Of a DNA stretch of 10,842 bases, positions 1 to 5,031 are shown in pieces. The stretch comes from Candidatus Altarchaeota archaeon. GTDB taxonomy: Archaea > Altiarchaeota > Altiarchaeia > IMC4 > QMZM01. The DNA is taken from the NCBI GenBank assembly GCA_018897475.1, contig JAHIKS010000053.1, forward strand, positions 1-10,842, in the 5' to 3' direction. Under the pieces are notes generated by a model. The model had not been told where the DNA came from and did no database searches. It was given only the letters and a program-made list of their open reading frames with translations. Position numbers and translations under genes: made by a program. Position 1 is the first letter of the stretch; the number at the start of each line of letters is the position of its first letter.

Positions 1-24
1 AAAGCACCTTATTGGAATTATCAT
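1..24 (-). CDS. rpoN: DNA-directed RNA polymerase subunit N (Rpo10), first 8 codons only
   Basis: Only the start of this gene is present; it runs off the left edge. The minus strand reads ATG followed by codons for MIIPIRCF, which matches the very conserved start of archaeal RpoN/eukaryotic Rpb10, where the Cys begins the zinc-binding CxxC motif. It starts 9 nt after the uS9 stop codon, which is the usual place for rpoN in the archaeal rpl13-rps9-rpoN cluster. RpoN is a small zinc-binding polymerase subunit that helps anchor the D/L assembly platform, so it partners with the RpoD encoded in the same run of genes. Eight residues are few, but motif, frame and position agree. Confidence 0.85.
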
Positions 25-33
25 TTTGGGGTT

Positions 34-447
34 TTACCTGTATGATTTCTGTCTCTTGTGACGGGGGCCTTTTCTGCTCTGCGACGGTTTATGAGGTTCC
101 GTCTGCCTGTGGTCCCCGGCAATTAGAGTCCTGTCATGCTCCGTATAGGTATGGAGCAGGTCATCGCTCCCTGTGAATTCAACAAGGCTCCGGGCTATTG
201 AGGACGAGATTGCCTCCGCCTGCCCAAATACTCCGCCGCCATGAGAATTCACCGAGATGTCAACCTTCTTCAGGTCGACGTAGTCTGAAGCAAGCATCAG
301 CGCTTCCTGAATCTTGAGCCTTGCGAGTTCGGGCTGATAGGTTCCGAGAGGGACTGAATTTACCCTTATTCTTCCCTTGCCCTCCTTTACTGTTGCTCTG
401 GCGACTGCCGTCTTCCTCTTTCCCGACCTGTGTGCTATCTTTGCCAT
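34..447 (-). CDS. rps9: 30S ribosomal protein uS9
   Basis: This is the complete uS9 (archaeal S9P), 137 aa, close to the usual archaeal length. uS9 sits in the small-subunit head, and its C-terminal tail reaches the P-site tRNA. The sequence shows the N-terminal GKRKTAVARA motif (residues 9-18), the GGGVFGQAEAI segment (about 70-80) and the basic C-terminal tail ending KRQKSYR, whose final Arg contacts tRNA in known structures. The ATG lies one base after the uL13 stop. An AGGAGG Shine-Dalgarno sequence sits 11 nt upstream, inside the end of the uL13 gene. rpoN follows 9 nt downstream. The identification is secure. Confidence 0.97.
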   Translation of the reverse strand: MAKIAHRSGKRKTAVARATVKEGKGRIRVNSVPLGTYQPELARLKIQEALMLASDYVDLKKVDISVNSHGGGVFGQAEAISSSIARSLVEFTGSDDLLHTYTEHDRTLIAGDHRQTEPHKPSQSRKGPRHKRQKSYR

Positions 448-448
448 C

Positions 449-892
449 CTACAGCCTGCCTCCTATGGCCTTGCATATCTCTTCGACGGTCATATGGTTA
501 TTGTGAATCGCATTTGCCTTGTCAAGAGAATGGATCTTTTCTTTATCCAGGTCTATGTTGTGCTTCTTCATTATTTCGTCCTTTGGAATTCCGGAATAGA
601 CCATAACCCTGTCAAAGGCCTCCCTACCCCGTGTCATCTTGTAGGGGAGCATGCCCCGTATCTTCTTTCTTACAAAACGGTCCGGTTGCTTGTAGTGGAA
701 CGGTCCCCTCAGAGGGGAGGCCTTGTTCCTCCTGTGAAACTTATCCAGTTCGCTTCTGATTATAAACTCTTTCTTTCCGCTGACTATGGCCTTCCCTGCA
801 TTCACAACCACTACTTCCTCGCCAAGGAGGGCTCTCTTTGCTATAAAGGATGACAACCTCCCTACGACCTGTCCTTCTGCATCTATTACCAT
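449..892 (-). CDS. rpl13: 50S ribosomal protein uL13
   Basis: uL13 is a large-subunit protein that binds 23S-type rRNA early in assembly. The 147-aa product has the family's opening IDAEGQVVGRLSSFIAK (from residue 3), the VVVVNAGKAIVSGKK strand-turn (about 27-41), and the RGMLPYKMTRGREAFDRVMVY block (about 79-99) that is diagnostic of archaeal/eukaryotic L13. Start and length are typical. It starts one base after the eL18 stop (TAA-A-ATG) and ends one base before uS9, so translation of the three genes is probably coupled. Nothing looks damaged. Confidence 0.97.
   Translation of the reverse strand: MVIDAEGQVVGRLSSFIAKRALLGEEVVVVNAGKAIVSGKKEFIIRSELDKFHRRNKASPLRGPFHYKQPDRFVRKKIRGMLPYKMTRGREAFDRVMVYSGIPKDEIMKKHNIDLDKEKIHSLDKANAIHNNHMTVEEICKAIGGRL
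459..464 (-). promoter_or_regulatory. Shine-Dalgarno site for uS9
   Basis: AGGAGG on the minus strand lies 11 nt before the uS9 ATG, within the last codons of uL13. The spacing is slightly long, but the match is full. It shows that genes inside this operon can use leadered initiation. Confidence 0.5.
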
Positions 893-893
893 T

Positions 894-1259
894 TTATCCT
901 ATTATCTTTATCTTGGAGCCCTTAGGATTCTCCTTCATTATCTCCTGAATTGACATTACCTTCCCGCCGGACTTCTCTACCTTCTCCTTTGCCCCTTCCG
1001 TAAGCCTGAAAGCAGCCACTGTAACCTTGTGGTCTAGGTTCCCGTCACCAAGCAGCTTTCCCGGAACTATTGCTGTTTCATTGTCCGAGGTGTGCTGGTT
1101 CAGCCTGCGGATGTTGACCTCCTTCCTGTTTCTTCTGGACCTTGAGAGCTCCTTGGCTATGGATTCCCATATCCCGGCTTTATTCTCCTTCGAGGCCTTC
1201 TTCAGCTCCTTTATCAACTCAATCCTTATCGGATCTTCGTACTCAAACGTTCTTGGCAT
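894..1259 (-). CDS. rpl18e: 50S ribosomal protein eL18 (L18e)
   Basis: eL18 is an archaeal/eukaryotic large-subunit protein of the uL15/eL18 fold with no bacterial counterpart. The 121-aa product has the usual size. It shows the basic helix ELSRSRRNRKEVNIRRLN (about 38-55), the VPGKLLGDG segment (about 65-73) that is highly conserved in L18e/L15, and a C-terminal domain ending in a KIIG strand. The ATG lies 20 nt after the tRNA-Leu discriminator base. No Shine-Dalgarno sequence is visible ahead of it, so it may depend on cleavage at the tRNA 3' end to create a short leader. It is the first gene of the rpl18e-rpl13-rps9-rpoN run. Confidence 0.96.
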   Translation of the reverse strand: MPRTFEYEDPIRIELIKELKKASKENKAGIWESIAKELSRSRRNRKEVNIRRLNQHTSDNETAIVPGKLLGDGNLDHKVTVAAFRLTEGAKEKVEKSGGKVMSIQEIMKENPKGSKIKIIG

Positions 1260-1279
1260 TTTGATCTAATTTAGCTTTT

Positions 1280-1415
1280 TGCGGGGGACGAGGTTCGAAC
1301 TCGCGTAGGCCTGCGCCACACGGCCCTCAACCGTGCCCCTTTAGCCCACGAGGCTCCGGGTGGTGATTATAAGGGGGTTTGAGCATCGTGTTTGGCCGGA
1401 CTCGGGCACCCCCGC
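1280..1415 (-). tRNA. tRNA-Leu(GAG) containing a 51-nt D-arm intron
   Basis: Read on the minus strand, the 7-bp acceptor stem is 1415-1409 with 1287-1281, and A73 is at 1280. The anticodon stem CACGG/CCGTG (1335-1331 with 1323-1319) encloses the loop TTGAGGG, giving anticodon GAG at 1328-1326. The T arm has the loop TTCGAAC (1299-1293) with a 5-bp stem, and there is a long class II variable arm. GAG, A73 and the variable arm all say leucine. The gene is 136 nt; removing 1391-1341 gives an 85-nt mature tRNA with a normal Leu D arm (CCC/GGG stem, GG in the loop). No CCA is encoded. It lies between rpoD (10 nt away) and rpl18e (20 nt away), a place where other archaea also carry tRNA-Leu. Confidence 0.93.
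1341..1391 (-). other. Non-canonical archaeal tRNA intron (D arm) with bulge-helix-bulge motif
   Basis: The exon-intron junctions fold into a textbook bulge-helix-bulge. The outer helix is TCC (1400-1398) with GGG (1339-1337). The central 4-bp helix is GGCC (1397-1394) with GGCT (1346-1343). There are two 3-nt bulges, AAA (1393-1391) and AAA (1342-1340), and a 10-bp inner helix with one mismatch (1390-1381 with 1356-1347). The loop is 24 nt (1380-1357). Archaeal splicing endonuclease cuts after the second bulge base, which would excise 1391-1341 and restore a normal D loop. The exact ends are ambiguous by up to 3 nt because both junctions read AAA. The position is far from the usual 37/38 site. 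Confidence 0.88.
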
Positions 1416-1425
1416 ATGTTGATTT

Positions 1426-2031
1426 TTATTTTAGCGCCGATTTCAACTCGTCGATTTCCTTCTGAACGACATCGAATGACTTTTCCACCATCTCCTTGAC
1501 ATCCAGCTGACCAAAGGACTCAACGAAAAAGTCTATGGAGCCGTCATCCTTAGCCGCATAGGATGCCAGGCCGCCCTGCCACTTTATATGTTCTATTCCT
1601 GTTCCAAGCTGTGCCTTCGCTTCCAGCTTCACGGCCTGGTTCTCTGTCAGCTTTGTAATCGGGATTGTGCCGTGTATCGGAACTATCTTTGGATCTGTTG
1701 ATTTTAATTCATTGCTATGGACTGTTCCTGGTCCGCTGATGTCCAGTGTCAGGATTGCGGTGCACTTTGCACAGCCCTTTTTCTTGCATGTGCATTCCTC
1801 AACGAAGTTGTAGGTCTTCAGGTCAGTTCTCAGGGGGATCAAACCAAGTCTGTGCGCCAGAACCTCGTCGTTAAGGGCCGATGAATTATCATAGAAAGTG
1901 ACCTTCTCGATTGCCATCATTGGTATCTTTGATATGATTGCCCTTCTCAGGGCGTTGGCCATTGTGACGTTAATCCCCTTTATGTTGAATTCAAGCAGGT
2001 TATTGTCCCTTTTAATGATTTCTATTTTCAT
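1426..2031 (-). CDS. rpoD: DNA-directed RNA polymerase subunit D (Rpo3)
   Basis: RpoD is the archaeal counterpart of bacterial alpha and eukaryotic Rpb3. It dimerises with subunit L to start polymerase assembly. The 201-aa product shows the alpha-motif region NALRRAII (about 26-33) and NDEVLAHRLGLIPLRTD (54-70). A Cys cluster C80-x-C82-x4-C87-x2-C90 lies in the insert domain, followed by GPGTVHS (about 100-106), and a dimerisation helix forms the C-terminus. Many archaeal RpoD proteins are about 260 aa and carry a further ferredoxin-like [Fe-S] domain; that domain is absent here, which is a known natural variant. The ATG is 6 nt after the uS11 stop. Identification is firm. Confidence 0.96.
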   Translation of the reverse strand: MKIEIIKRDNNLLEFNIKGINVTMANALRRAIISKIPMMAIEKVTFYDNSSALNDEVLAHRLGLIPLRTDLKTYNFVEECTCKKKGCAKCTAILTLDISGPGTVHSNELKSTDPKIVPIHGTIPITKLTENQAVKLEAKAQLGTGIEHIKWQGGLASYAAKDDGSIDFFVESFGQLDVKEMVEKSFDVVQKEIDELKSALK

Positions 2032-2037
2032 TTTAGC

Positions 2038-2652
2038 CTAAACCCTTCTGCCCCTCTTCCCCCCTTTTGGAGTACATCCTCCGTGGGGGATTGGAGTTAC
2101 GTCCTCTATTCTGCCTATCGTGATGCCGCTTCTTGAAATTGACCGTATTGCGGCCTGCGCACCCTTCCCTATATACTTCGGACCGTTATGTCCACCGGGT
2201 GCTCTTACCTTTATGTGTAGCCCCCTAATGCCTTTCTCTTTTATCTCGTCAGCGACTCTCATCGCGGCCTGCATTGCGGCATATGGTGAGGATTCTTCCC
2301 TCTGCGACTTCACCACCTGCCCACCTGATTTTATGCTTATGGTTTCTGCTCCGGTTATGTCGGTAACATGCAGAATTGTGTTGTTCTTTGACGAGTATAT
2401 GTGGAGAACGCCCCAGAATTCCTCTCTCTGCTTTTTCTTCTTCGGCTGCACTTCCTCTGGTTTTTCTTCTGTCTTCTCTTCTTCGGCCCCCTTTGCTGGC
2501 GCCTCCTCGGTCTTCTCCTTTGTTTGCGCCTTCTCCTCAGGAGCCTTTTCTTTCTCCTCGGGCGTTGGCTCTGCCTGTTCTTCCTTCTTCTCTTTCACTT
2601 CTTCAACCTTCTCGGGCTTTGCTTCCTTCTCAGTCTTTTTTGCCTTGGTCAA
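2038..2652 (-). CDS. rps11: 30S ribosomal protein uS11 with long N-terminal K/E/P extension
   Basis: uS11 lies on the platform of the small subunit near the mRNA exit. The conserved core occupies about residues 77-204: WGVLHIYSSKNNTILHVTD (80-98), PYAAMQAAM (123-131), RAPGGHNGPKY (150-160) and the tail VTPIPHGGCTPKGGKRGRRV. Ahead of it are about 76 residues of almost only E, K, P, A, T and Q. The start is TTG at 2652. No ATG or GTG lies between it and the in-frame stop at 2697-2695, and AGGAGG lies 12 nt upstream. GTG at codon 19 (2598) is an alternative start. The TTG start overlaps the end of uS4 by 23 nt. The product is 204 aa against about 130 for a plain archaeal uS11. Confidence 0.93.
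   Translation of the reverse strand: MTKAKKTEKEAKPEKVEEVKEKKEEQAEPTPEEKEKAPEEKAQTKEKTEEAPAKGAEEEKTEEKPEEVQPKKKKQREEFWGVLHIYSSKNNTILHVTDITGAETISIKSGGQVVKSQREESSPYAAMQAAMRVADEIKEKGIRGLHIKVRAPGGHNGPKYIGKGAQAAIRSISRSGITIGRIEDVTPIPHGGCTPKGGKRGRRV
2565..2594 (-). repeat. 30-bp direct repeat, copy in the uS11 extension
   Basis: Thirty bases here are identical to 4020-4049 in the uS13 extension. Both copies encode EKKEEQAEP-like residues on the minus strand in the same reading frame. The match ends sharply on both sides (g/t at the left edge, t/c at the right edge). Confidence 0.85.
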
Positions 2653-3418
2653 TTTCCTTTTCTTCCTCCTTTTTGGGCTCTTTTGATTCTTCCTTTACTT
2701 CCTCTTTCTTGGGCTCCTCCGTTTTCTCTGGTTTCTTCTCTTCCTTTGATTCTTTCTCCTCTGGTTTCTTTTCCTTTACTTTCTCCTTTGATTCTTCCTT
2801 TGGTTTTTCTTCCTTCTTCTCTGGTTTTGGAACCGCCTTGGGCTCTTTCTCTTCTGCTTTGGGCTCTTCTTTGGTTTGTTCCTTCTCTGGTTCTTCTTTC
2901 TTTACTTGCTTCTTTGACTCTGACTCCCTCTTGAGCTTGATAATCCTCATGCCCTCCTTGAGCGTTATGTTGTCCTCCTCGACCTTTGCTACTGTATAGC
3001 TGGGGATATTAATGGTTCTATTTCCAACAATCACATGATTATGGGTTATGAGCTGTCTCGCCTCCTTCATTGTGTTTGCAAGACCACTCGAACATACCTG
3101 GCTCTGCAGCCTCCTGTCCAGGAGGTCTTCAGTCTTTATTACGAGAATGTCCTCGATGGTCGGATTCTCGAGAATTCCCACTCTTTTTAGCTTATCGAAA
3201 AGTTCCTTCTTCTCCTTCATTATCTCCTCTCCCGAAGAGGCAAGAAGGTTTCGTGCCTGCTGCCTGAATCGCCTTATTTTTGACTTTACCCTCCAGAGTT
3301 CCTTCCTGTTCTTAAGGCCGTATTTCATGCAGATCTCCTTCTCCTCAGTTATCCTTTCGGCCTTCCAGGGGTGTGTCGGCCTTTCGTACTTCCTCCTCTG
3401 TTTTCTGGGGTCGCCCAT
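2630..3418 (-). CDS. rps4: 30S ribosomal protein uS4 with long C-terminal K/E/P extension
   Basis: uS4 is a primary 16S-binding protein of the small-subunit body, near the mRNA entry. The core covers about residues 1-165: archaeal-type start MGDPRKQRRKYERPTHPW, then the S4 RNA-binding domain from about 102 to 151 (RRLQSQV, then ARQLITHNHVIVGNRTINIP). The remaining roughly 98 residues to residue 262 are dominated by K, E, P, S and T. Usual archaeal uS4 is about 160-180 aa. The ATG overlaps the uS13 stop by one base (TAATG) and has a strong GGAGGT 8 nt upstream. The tail runs 23 nt into the uS11 frame. The core identification is certain; the tail function is unknown. Confidence 0.95.
   Translation of the reverse strand: MGDPRKQRRKYERPTHPWKAERITEEKEICMKYGLKNRKELWRVKSKIRRFRQQARNLLASSGEEIMKEKKELFDKLKRVGILENPTIEDILVIKTEDLLDRRLQSQVCSSGLANTMKEARQLITHNHVIVGNRTINIPSYTVAKVEEDNITLKEGMRIIKLKRESESKKQVKKEEPEKEQTKEEPKAEEKEPKAVPKPEKKEEKPKEESKEKVKEKKPEEKESKEEKKPEKTEEPKKEEVKEESKEPKKEEEKEIDQGKKD
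2665..2670 (-). promoter_or_regulatory. Probable Shine-Dalgarno site for uS11
   Basis: AGGAGG on the minus strand lies 12 nt before the TTG start of uS11, inside the last codons of uS4. The surrounding DNA is purine-rich because it encodes K/E repeats, so a chance match is possible. The spacing is close to that of the uS9 site, and it favours the TTG over the internal GTG at 2598. Confidence 0.4.
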
Positions 3419-4086
3419 TATTTCTTACCTCCACTCTCCTTCTTCTTTGCAGGCTGCACTGCCTTCTTCCTGCTTACTCCTATGGTTGTTCCCTTCCTGA
3501 AGGAGGTCCTTGTCCTCTGGCCTCTCACTGGAAGACCAAGTGAGTGCCTTATGCCTGTGTAGGACTTGAGTTTCTTCTGGAGGTTTATGTCCTCCCGGTT
3601 TATTAATTCCAAATCAGGACCCACGAGGTGCATATTATTGCCAGAATACGGGTCCTTCTGCCGGTTTACCATCCAGCTGGGAATTTTATTTTGTAAATCC
3701 TTGATTGCATTCTCAATCTTCTCTATCTCCTTATCCGTGAGGCTTCCAAGCTTCGTCTTTTTATCGATATTCAGCTCCTTTGTGATTACTTTCGATACGT
3801 GCTGCCCTATGCCTTTTATGTTCATCAGTGCCCTTTGAACGTCAAGATTTCCGTCAATAACGACTCTCAAAACCCTTACCCTGTGCCTGAAGTCATCTTT
3901 ACTCTCCTTGGGCTTTTCACCCCCCTCCACCTTCTTCTCAGGCTTTTCTTTGGGCTCTTCGCCCTCCCCCACCTTCTTCTCGGGCTTTTCCTTTGGGGTC
4001 TCTTCCTTCTTCTCGGGCTTTGGCTCTGCCTGTTCTTCCTTCTTCTCTTCGACCTTCTTATGCTTTTTATCTTTCTCTTCAGTCAT
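3418..4086 (-). CDS. rps13: 30S ribosomal protein uS13 with N-terminal K/E/P extension
   Basis: uS13 sits in the small-subunit head and forms intersubunit bridges. From the chosen ATG the product is 222 aa. The core begins near residue 66 (DDFRHRVRVLRVVIDGNLDV) and has the helix-turn NIKGIGQHVSKVI (about 88-100). The conserved C-terminal region SYTGIRHSLGLPVRGQRTRT is followed by a basic tail. Plain archaeal uS13 is about 150 aa; the extra N-terminal ~65 residues are K/E/P-rich and contain two 14-residue repeats. A TTG two codons upstream (4092) is possible, but the ATG at 4086 is preferred. It is the first protein gene of the operon, with a TATA box about 40 nt upstream and no Shine-Dalgarno. 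Confidence 0.94.
   Translation of the reverse strand: MTEEKDKKHKKVEEKKEEQAEPKPEKKEETPKEKPEKKVGEGEEPKEKPEKKVEGGEKPKESKDDFRHRVRVLRVVIDGNLDVQRALMNIKGIGQHVSKVITKELNIDKKTKLGSLTDKEIEKIENAIKDLQNKIPSWMVNRQKDPYSGNNMHLVGPDLELINREDINLQKKLKSYTGIRHSLGLPVRGQRTRTSFRKGTTIGVSRKKAVQPAKKKESGGKK
3427..3432 (-). promoter_or_regulatory. Shine-Dalgarno site for uS4
   Basis: GGAGGT on the minus strand is 8 nt from the uS4 ATG, near-ideal spacing, and lies within the last codons of uS13. Together with the TAATG stop-start overlap it indicates coupled re-initiation. Confidence 0.65.
3913..3996 (-). repeat. Imperfect 42-bp tandem repeat (two units) in uS13
   Basis: Two consecutive 42-bp units, 3996-3955 and 3954-3913, encode PKEKPEKKVGEGEE and PKEKPEKKVEGGEK. 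A third partial PKE follows. The units differ by only a few bases, which points to a fairly recent in-frame duplication. Confidence 0.8.
4020..4049 (-). repeat. 30-bp direct repeat, copy in the uS13 extension
   Basis: This is identical over 30 bases to 2565-2594 in the uS11 extension, about 1.45 kb away. It is in the same orientation and same coding frame. Confidence 0.85.
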
Positions 4087-4120
4087 TGTCAAAATGGGGT
4101 TGTATGTTATGTGATTTGAC

Positions 4121-4129
4121 GTTTATAAG
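4121..4129 (-). promoter_or_regulatory. TATA-box promoter of the rps13 operon
   Basis: The minus strand reads CTTATAAAC, a good archaeal TATA box, preceded by a G run. With the usual ~25-nt spacing, transcription would start near 4100, leaving a leader of about 12-15 nt before the uS13 ATG at 4086. This fits the lack of a Shine-Dalgarno sequence there. The element is nearly palindromic, but nothing on the plus strand needs it. Confidence 0.65.
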
Positions 4130-4139
4130 CCCCCCAACC

Positions 4140-4236
4140 GCGAAATCAGTTAACGCTTTGGCGGGTTCAGCTGCGCTGAGTGCACCTTGAATCCCCGGTG
4201 AAATTTACCAGGGAATTCGGGTTTTATCGAGCCGTT
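4140..4236. other. Non-coding spacer between tRNA-Ser and the rps13 promoter, with a strong hairpin
   Basis: No gene is supported here. On the minus strand, 4218-4189 folds into an 11-bp stem (GAAT/ATTC and CCCTGGT/ACCGGGG, with one bulged T) around a 7-nt loop AAATTTC. It begins 19 nt after the tRNA-Ser 3' end. A second small hairpin, TCAGC-TGC-GCTGA, is at 4167-4179. There is no U run, so a classic terminator is not indicated. It could be a tRNA trailer structure, a processing signal or a small RNA. Confidence 0.4.
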
Positions 4237-4322
4237 CGCCGAGGTTGGGATTTGAACCCAAACGTCCCGAAGGGACACGGGCTCTCAAGGCCCGCGCGTT
4301 AGCCAGATTCCGCCACCTCGGC
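4237..4322 (-). tRNA. tRNA-Ser(UGA)
   Basis: This is an 86-nt class II tRNA on the minus strand. The acceptor stem GCCGAGG/CCTCGGC is 4322-4316 with 4244-4238, and the discriminator is G73 at 4237. The anticodon stem CGGGC/GCCCG encloses the loop CTTGAGA with anticodon TGA at 4287-4285. A long variable arm is closed by a TTCG loop, and the T loop is TTCAAAT. TGA, G73 and the variable arm identify serine. There is no intron and no encoded CCA. It lies upstream of the rps13 promoter on the same strand. Its own promoter is not clear; a weak TATA-like GATTAATG at about 4343-4350 (minus) has roughly the right distance. Confidence 0.95.
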
Positions 4323-4374
4323 GTAGTGAATGAATTATCCAGCATTAATCTTGGCCGAATCTTTTATCTTTAAC

Positions 4375-5031
4375 ATGATTCAAACCTTCATGAGCAACTC
4401 CCATGACTCCAATAGCTATGTGATAGCTGACGGCGAAGAAGGAGTGATGATTGATGCCGGAATAAACCCCCTCCACCACCTGGAGAAAATTGCTGAAATA
4501 AATATTGAAATCAAGCTTTTAATAAGCACTCATTGCCACTATGACCACGCTGCGGGCAACTCCGTGGTGGTGGAAAAGACCAGTGCAGGGGTTGCAGTGC
4601 ATGAACTGGACGCTGAGTATATGGAAAAGGCCGAAAAAGAGCATGTTCTGACGCACCTCTTTGGGGCAGGGTATAAAGGAGTAAGGGTGGACCAGAGGCT
4701 CAAAGACGGGGACGTGATAGAGATTGCGGGGGTTAAACTGGAGGTGATTCACACTCCAGGGCACACTGAGGGCAGCATCTGCCTCTACGAGCCCCAGTCA
4801 AAGGCACTGTTTTCGGGGGATACCGTCTTTGCCGATGGAATAGGGAGGACGGATTTACCTGGAGGAAATTGGAATGATATAGGAAATTCCCTCAAAAGAT
4901 TAATTTCATTAAATGAAACTCGAGGAATTGATAAAATCTACCCCGGACACGGGGGATTGGGCTCAGGAGATAATATAGAAAGAATATATAATTTTTATTC
5001 GAACGATGACAAGGATAGCTGTTTTGGATAA
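4375..5031 (+). CDS. Metallo-beta-lactamase-fold hydrolase, glyoxalase II type
   Basis: The 218-aa protein has a full set of metal ligands for a binuclear metallohydrolase: H53-x-H55-x-D57-H58, H130 in HTPGHTEGS, D149 in SGDTVF and H192 in YPGHG. This pattern is that of the glyoxalase II/hydroxyacylglutathione hydrolase-like branch, and the substrate cannot be read from the sequence. It lacks the long C-terminal domain of true glyoxalase II. I chose ATG 4375 because MIQTFM forms the first strand before SNSYVI, as in relatives. ATG 4330 (15 residues more) and ATG 4390 (which loses that strand) are alternatives. The 3' end overlaps ABCE1 by 26 nt, so the two are probably co-transcribed. Confidence 0.88.
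   Translation: MIQTFMSNSHDSNSYVIADGEEGVMIDAGINPLHHLEKIAEINIEIKLLISTHCHYDHAAGNSVVVEKTSAGVAVHELDAEYMEKAEKEHVLTHLFGAGYKGVRVDQRLKDGDVIEIAGVKLEVIHTPGHTEGSICLYEPQSKALFSGDTVFADGIGRTDLPGGNWNDIGNSLKRLISLNETRGIDKIYPGHGGLGSGDNIERIYNFYSNDDKDSCFG

Noticed and set aside
377..853. Plus-strand open frame of 158 codons across uS9 and uL13
   Set aside because: It lies wholly opposite two certain ribosomal protein genes and shows no recognisable motif.
1343..1362. A second D-arm-like stretch (CCCGGAGCC...GGGCTAAA) taken as the real tRNA-Leu D arm without an intron
   Set aside because: No matching 5' acceptor strand lies next to it, whereas 1415-1409 pairs perfectly with the 3' acceptor strand and the bulge-helix-bulge explains the rest.
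2120..2999. Three long plus-strand open frames rich in S, F, L and P
   Set aside because: They are mirror frames of the K/E-rich tails of uS11 and uS4. The polypyrimidine strand lacks stop codons in all frames; no family motif is present.
3799..4190. Overlapping plus-strand open frames opposite the uS13 tail
   Set aside because: They are leucine/serine/phenylalanine-rich shadows of the K/E repeats, with no motif or promoter.
4160..4240. Possible degenerate plus-strand tRNA (GGCGGGT with GTTCGCC ends)
   Set aside because: Three of seven acceptor pairs are G-U, there is no TTCRA T loop, the anticodon loop would be 10 nt, and it would overlap tRNA-Ser on the other strand.
4330..4374. Longer N-terminus for the metallo-hydrolase from ATG 4330
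   Set aside because: Possible, but the added 15 residues have no counterpart in the fold, and the start would be only 8 nt from the tRNA-Ser 5' end.
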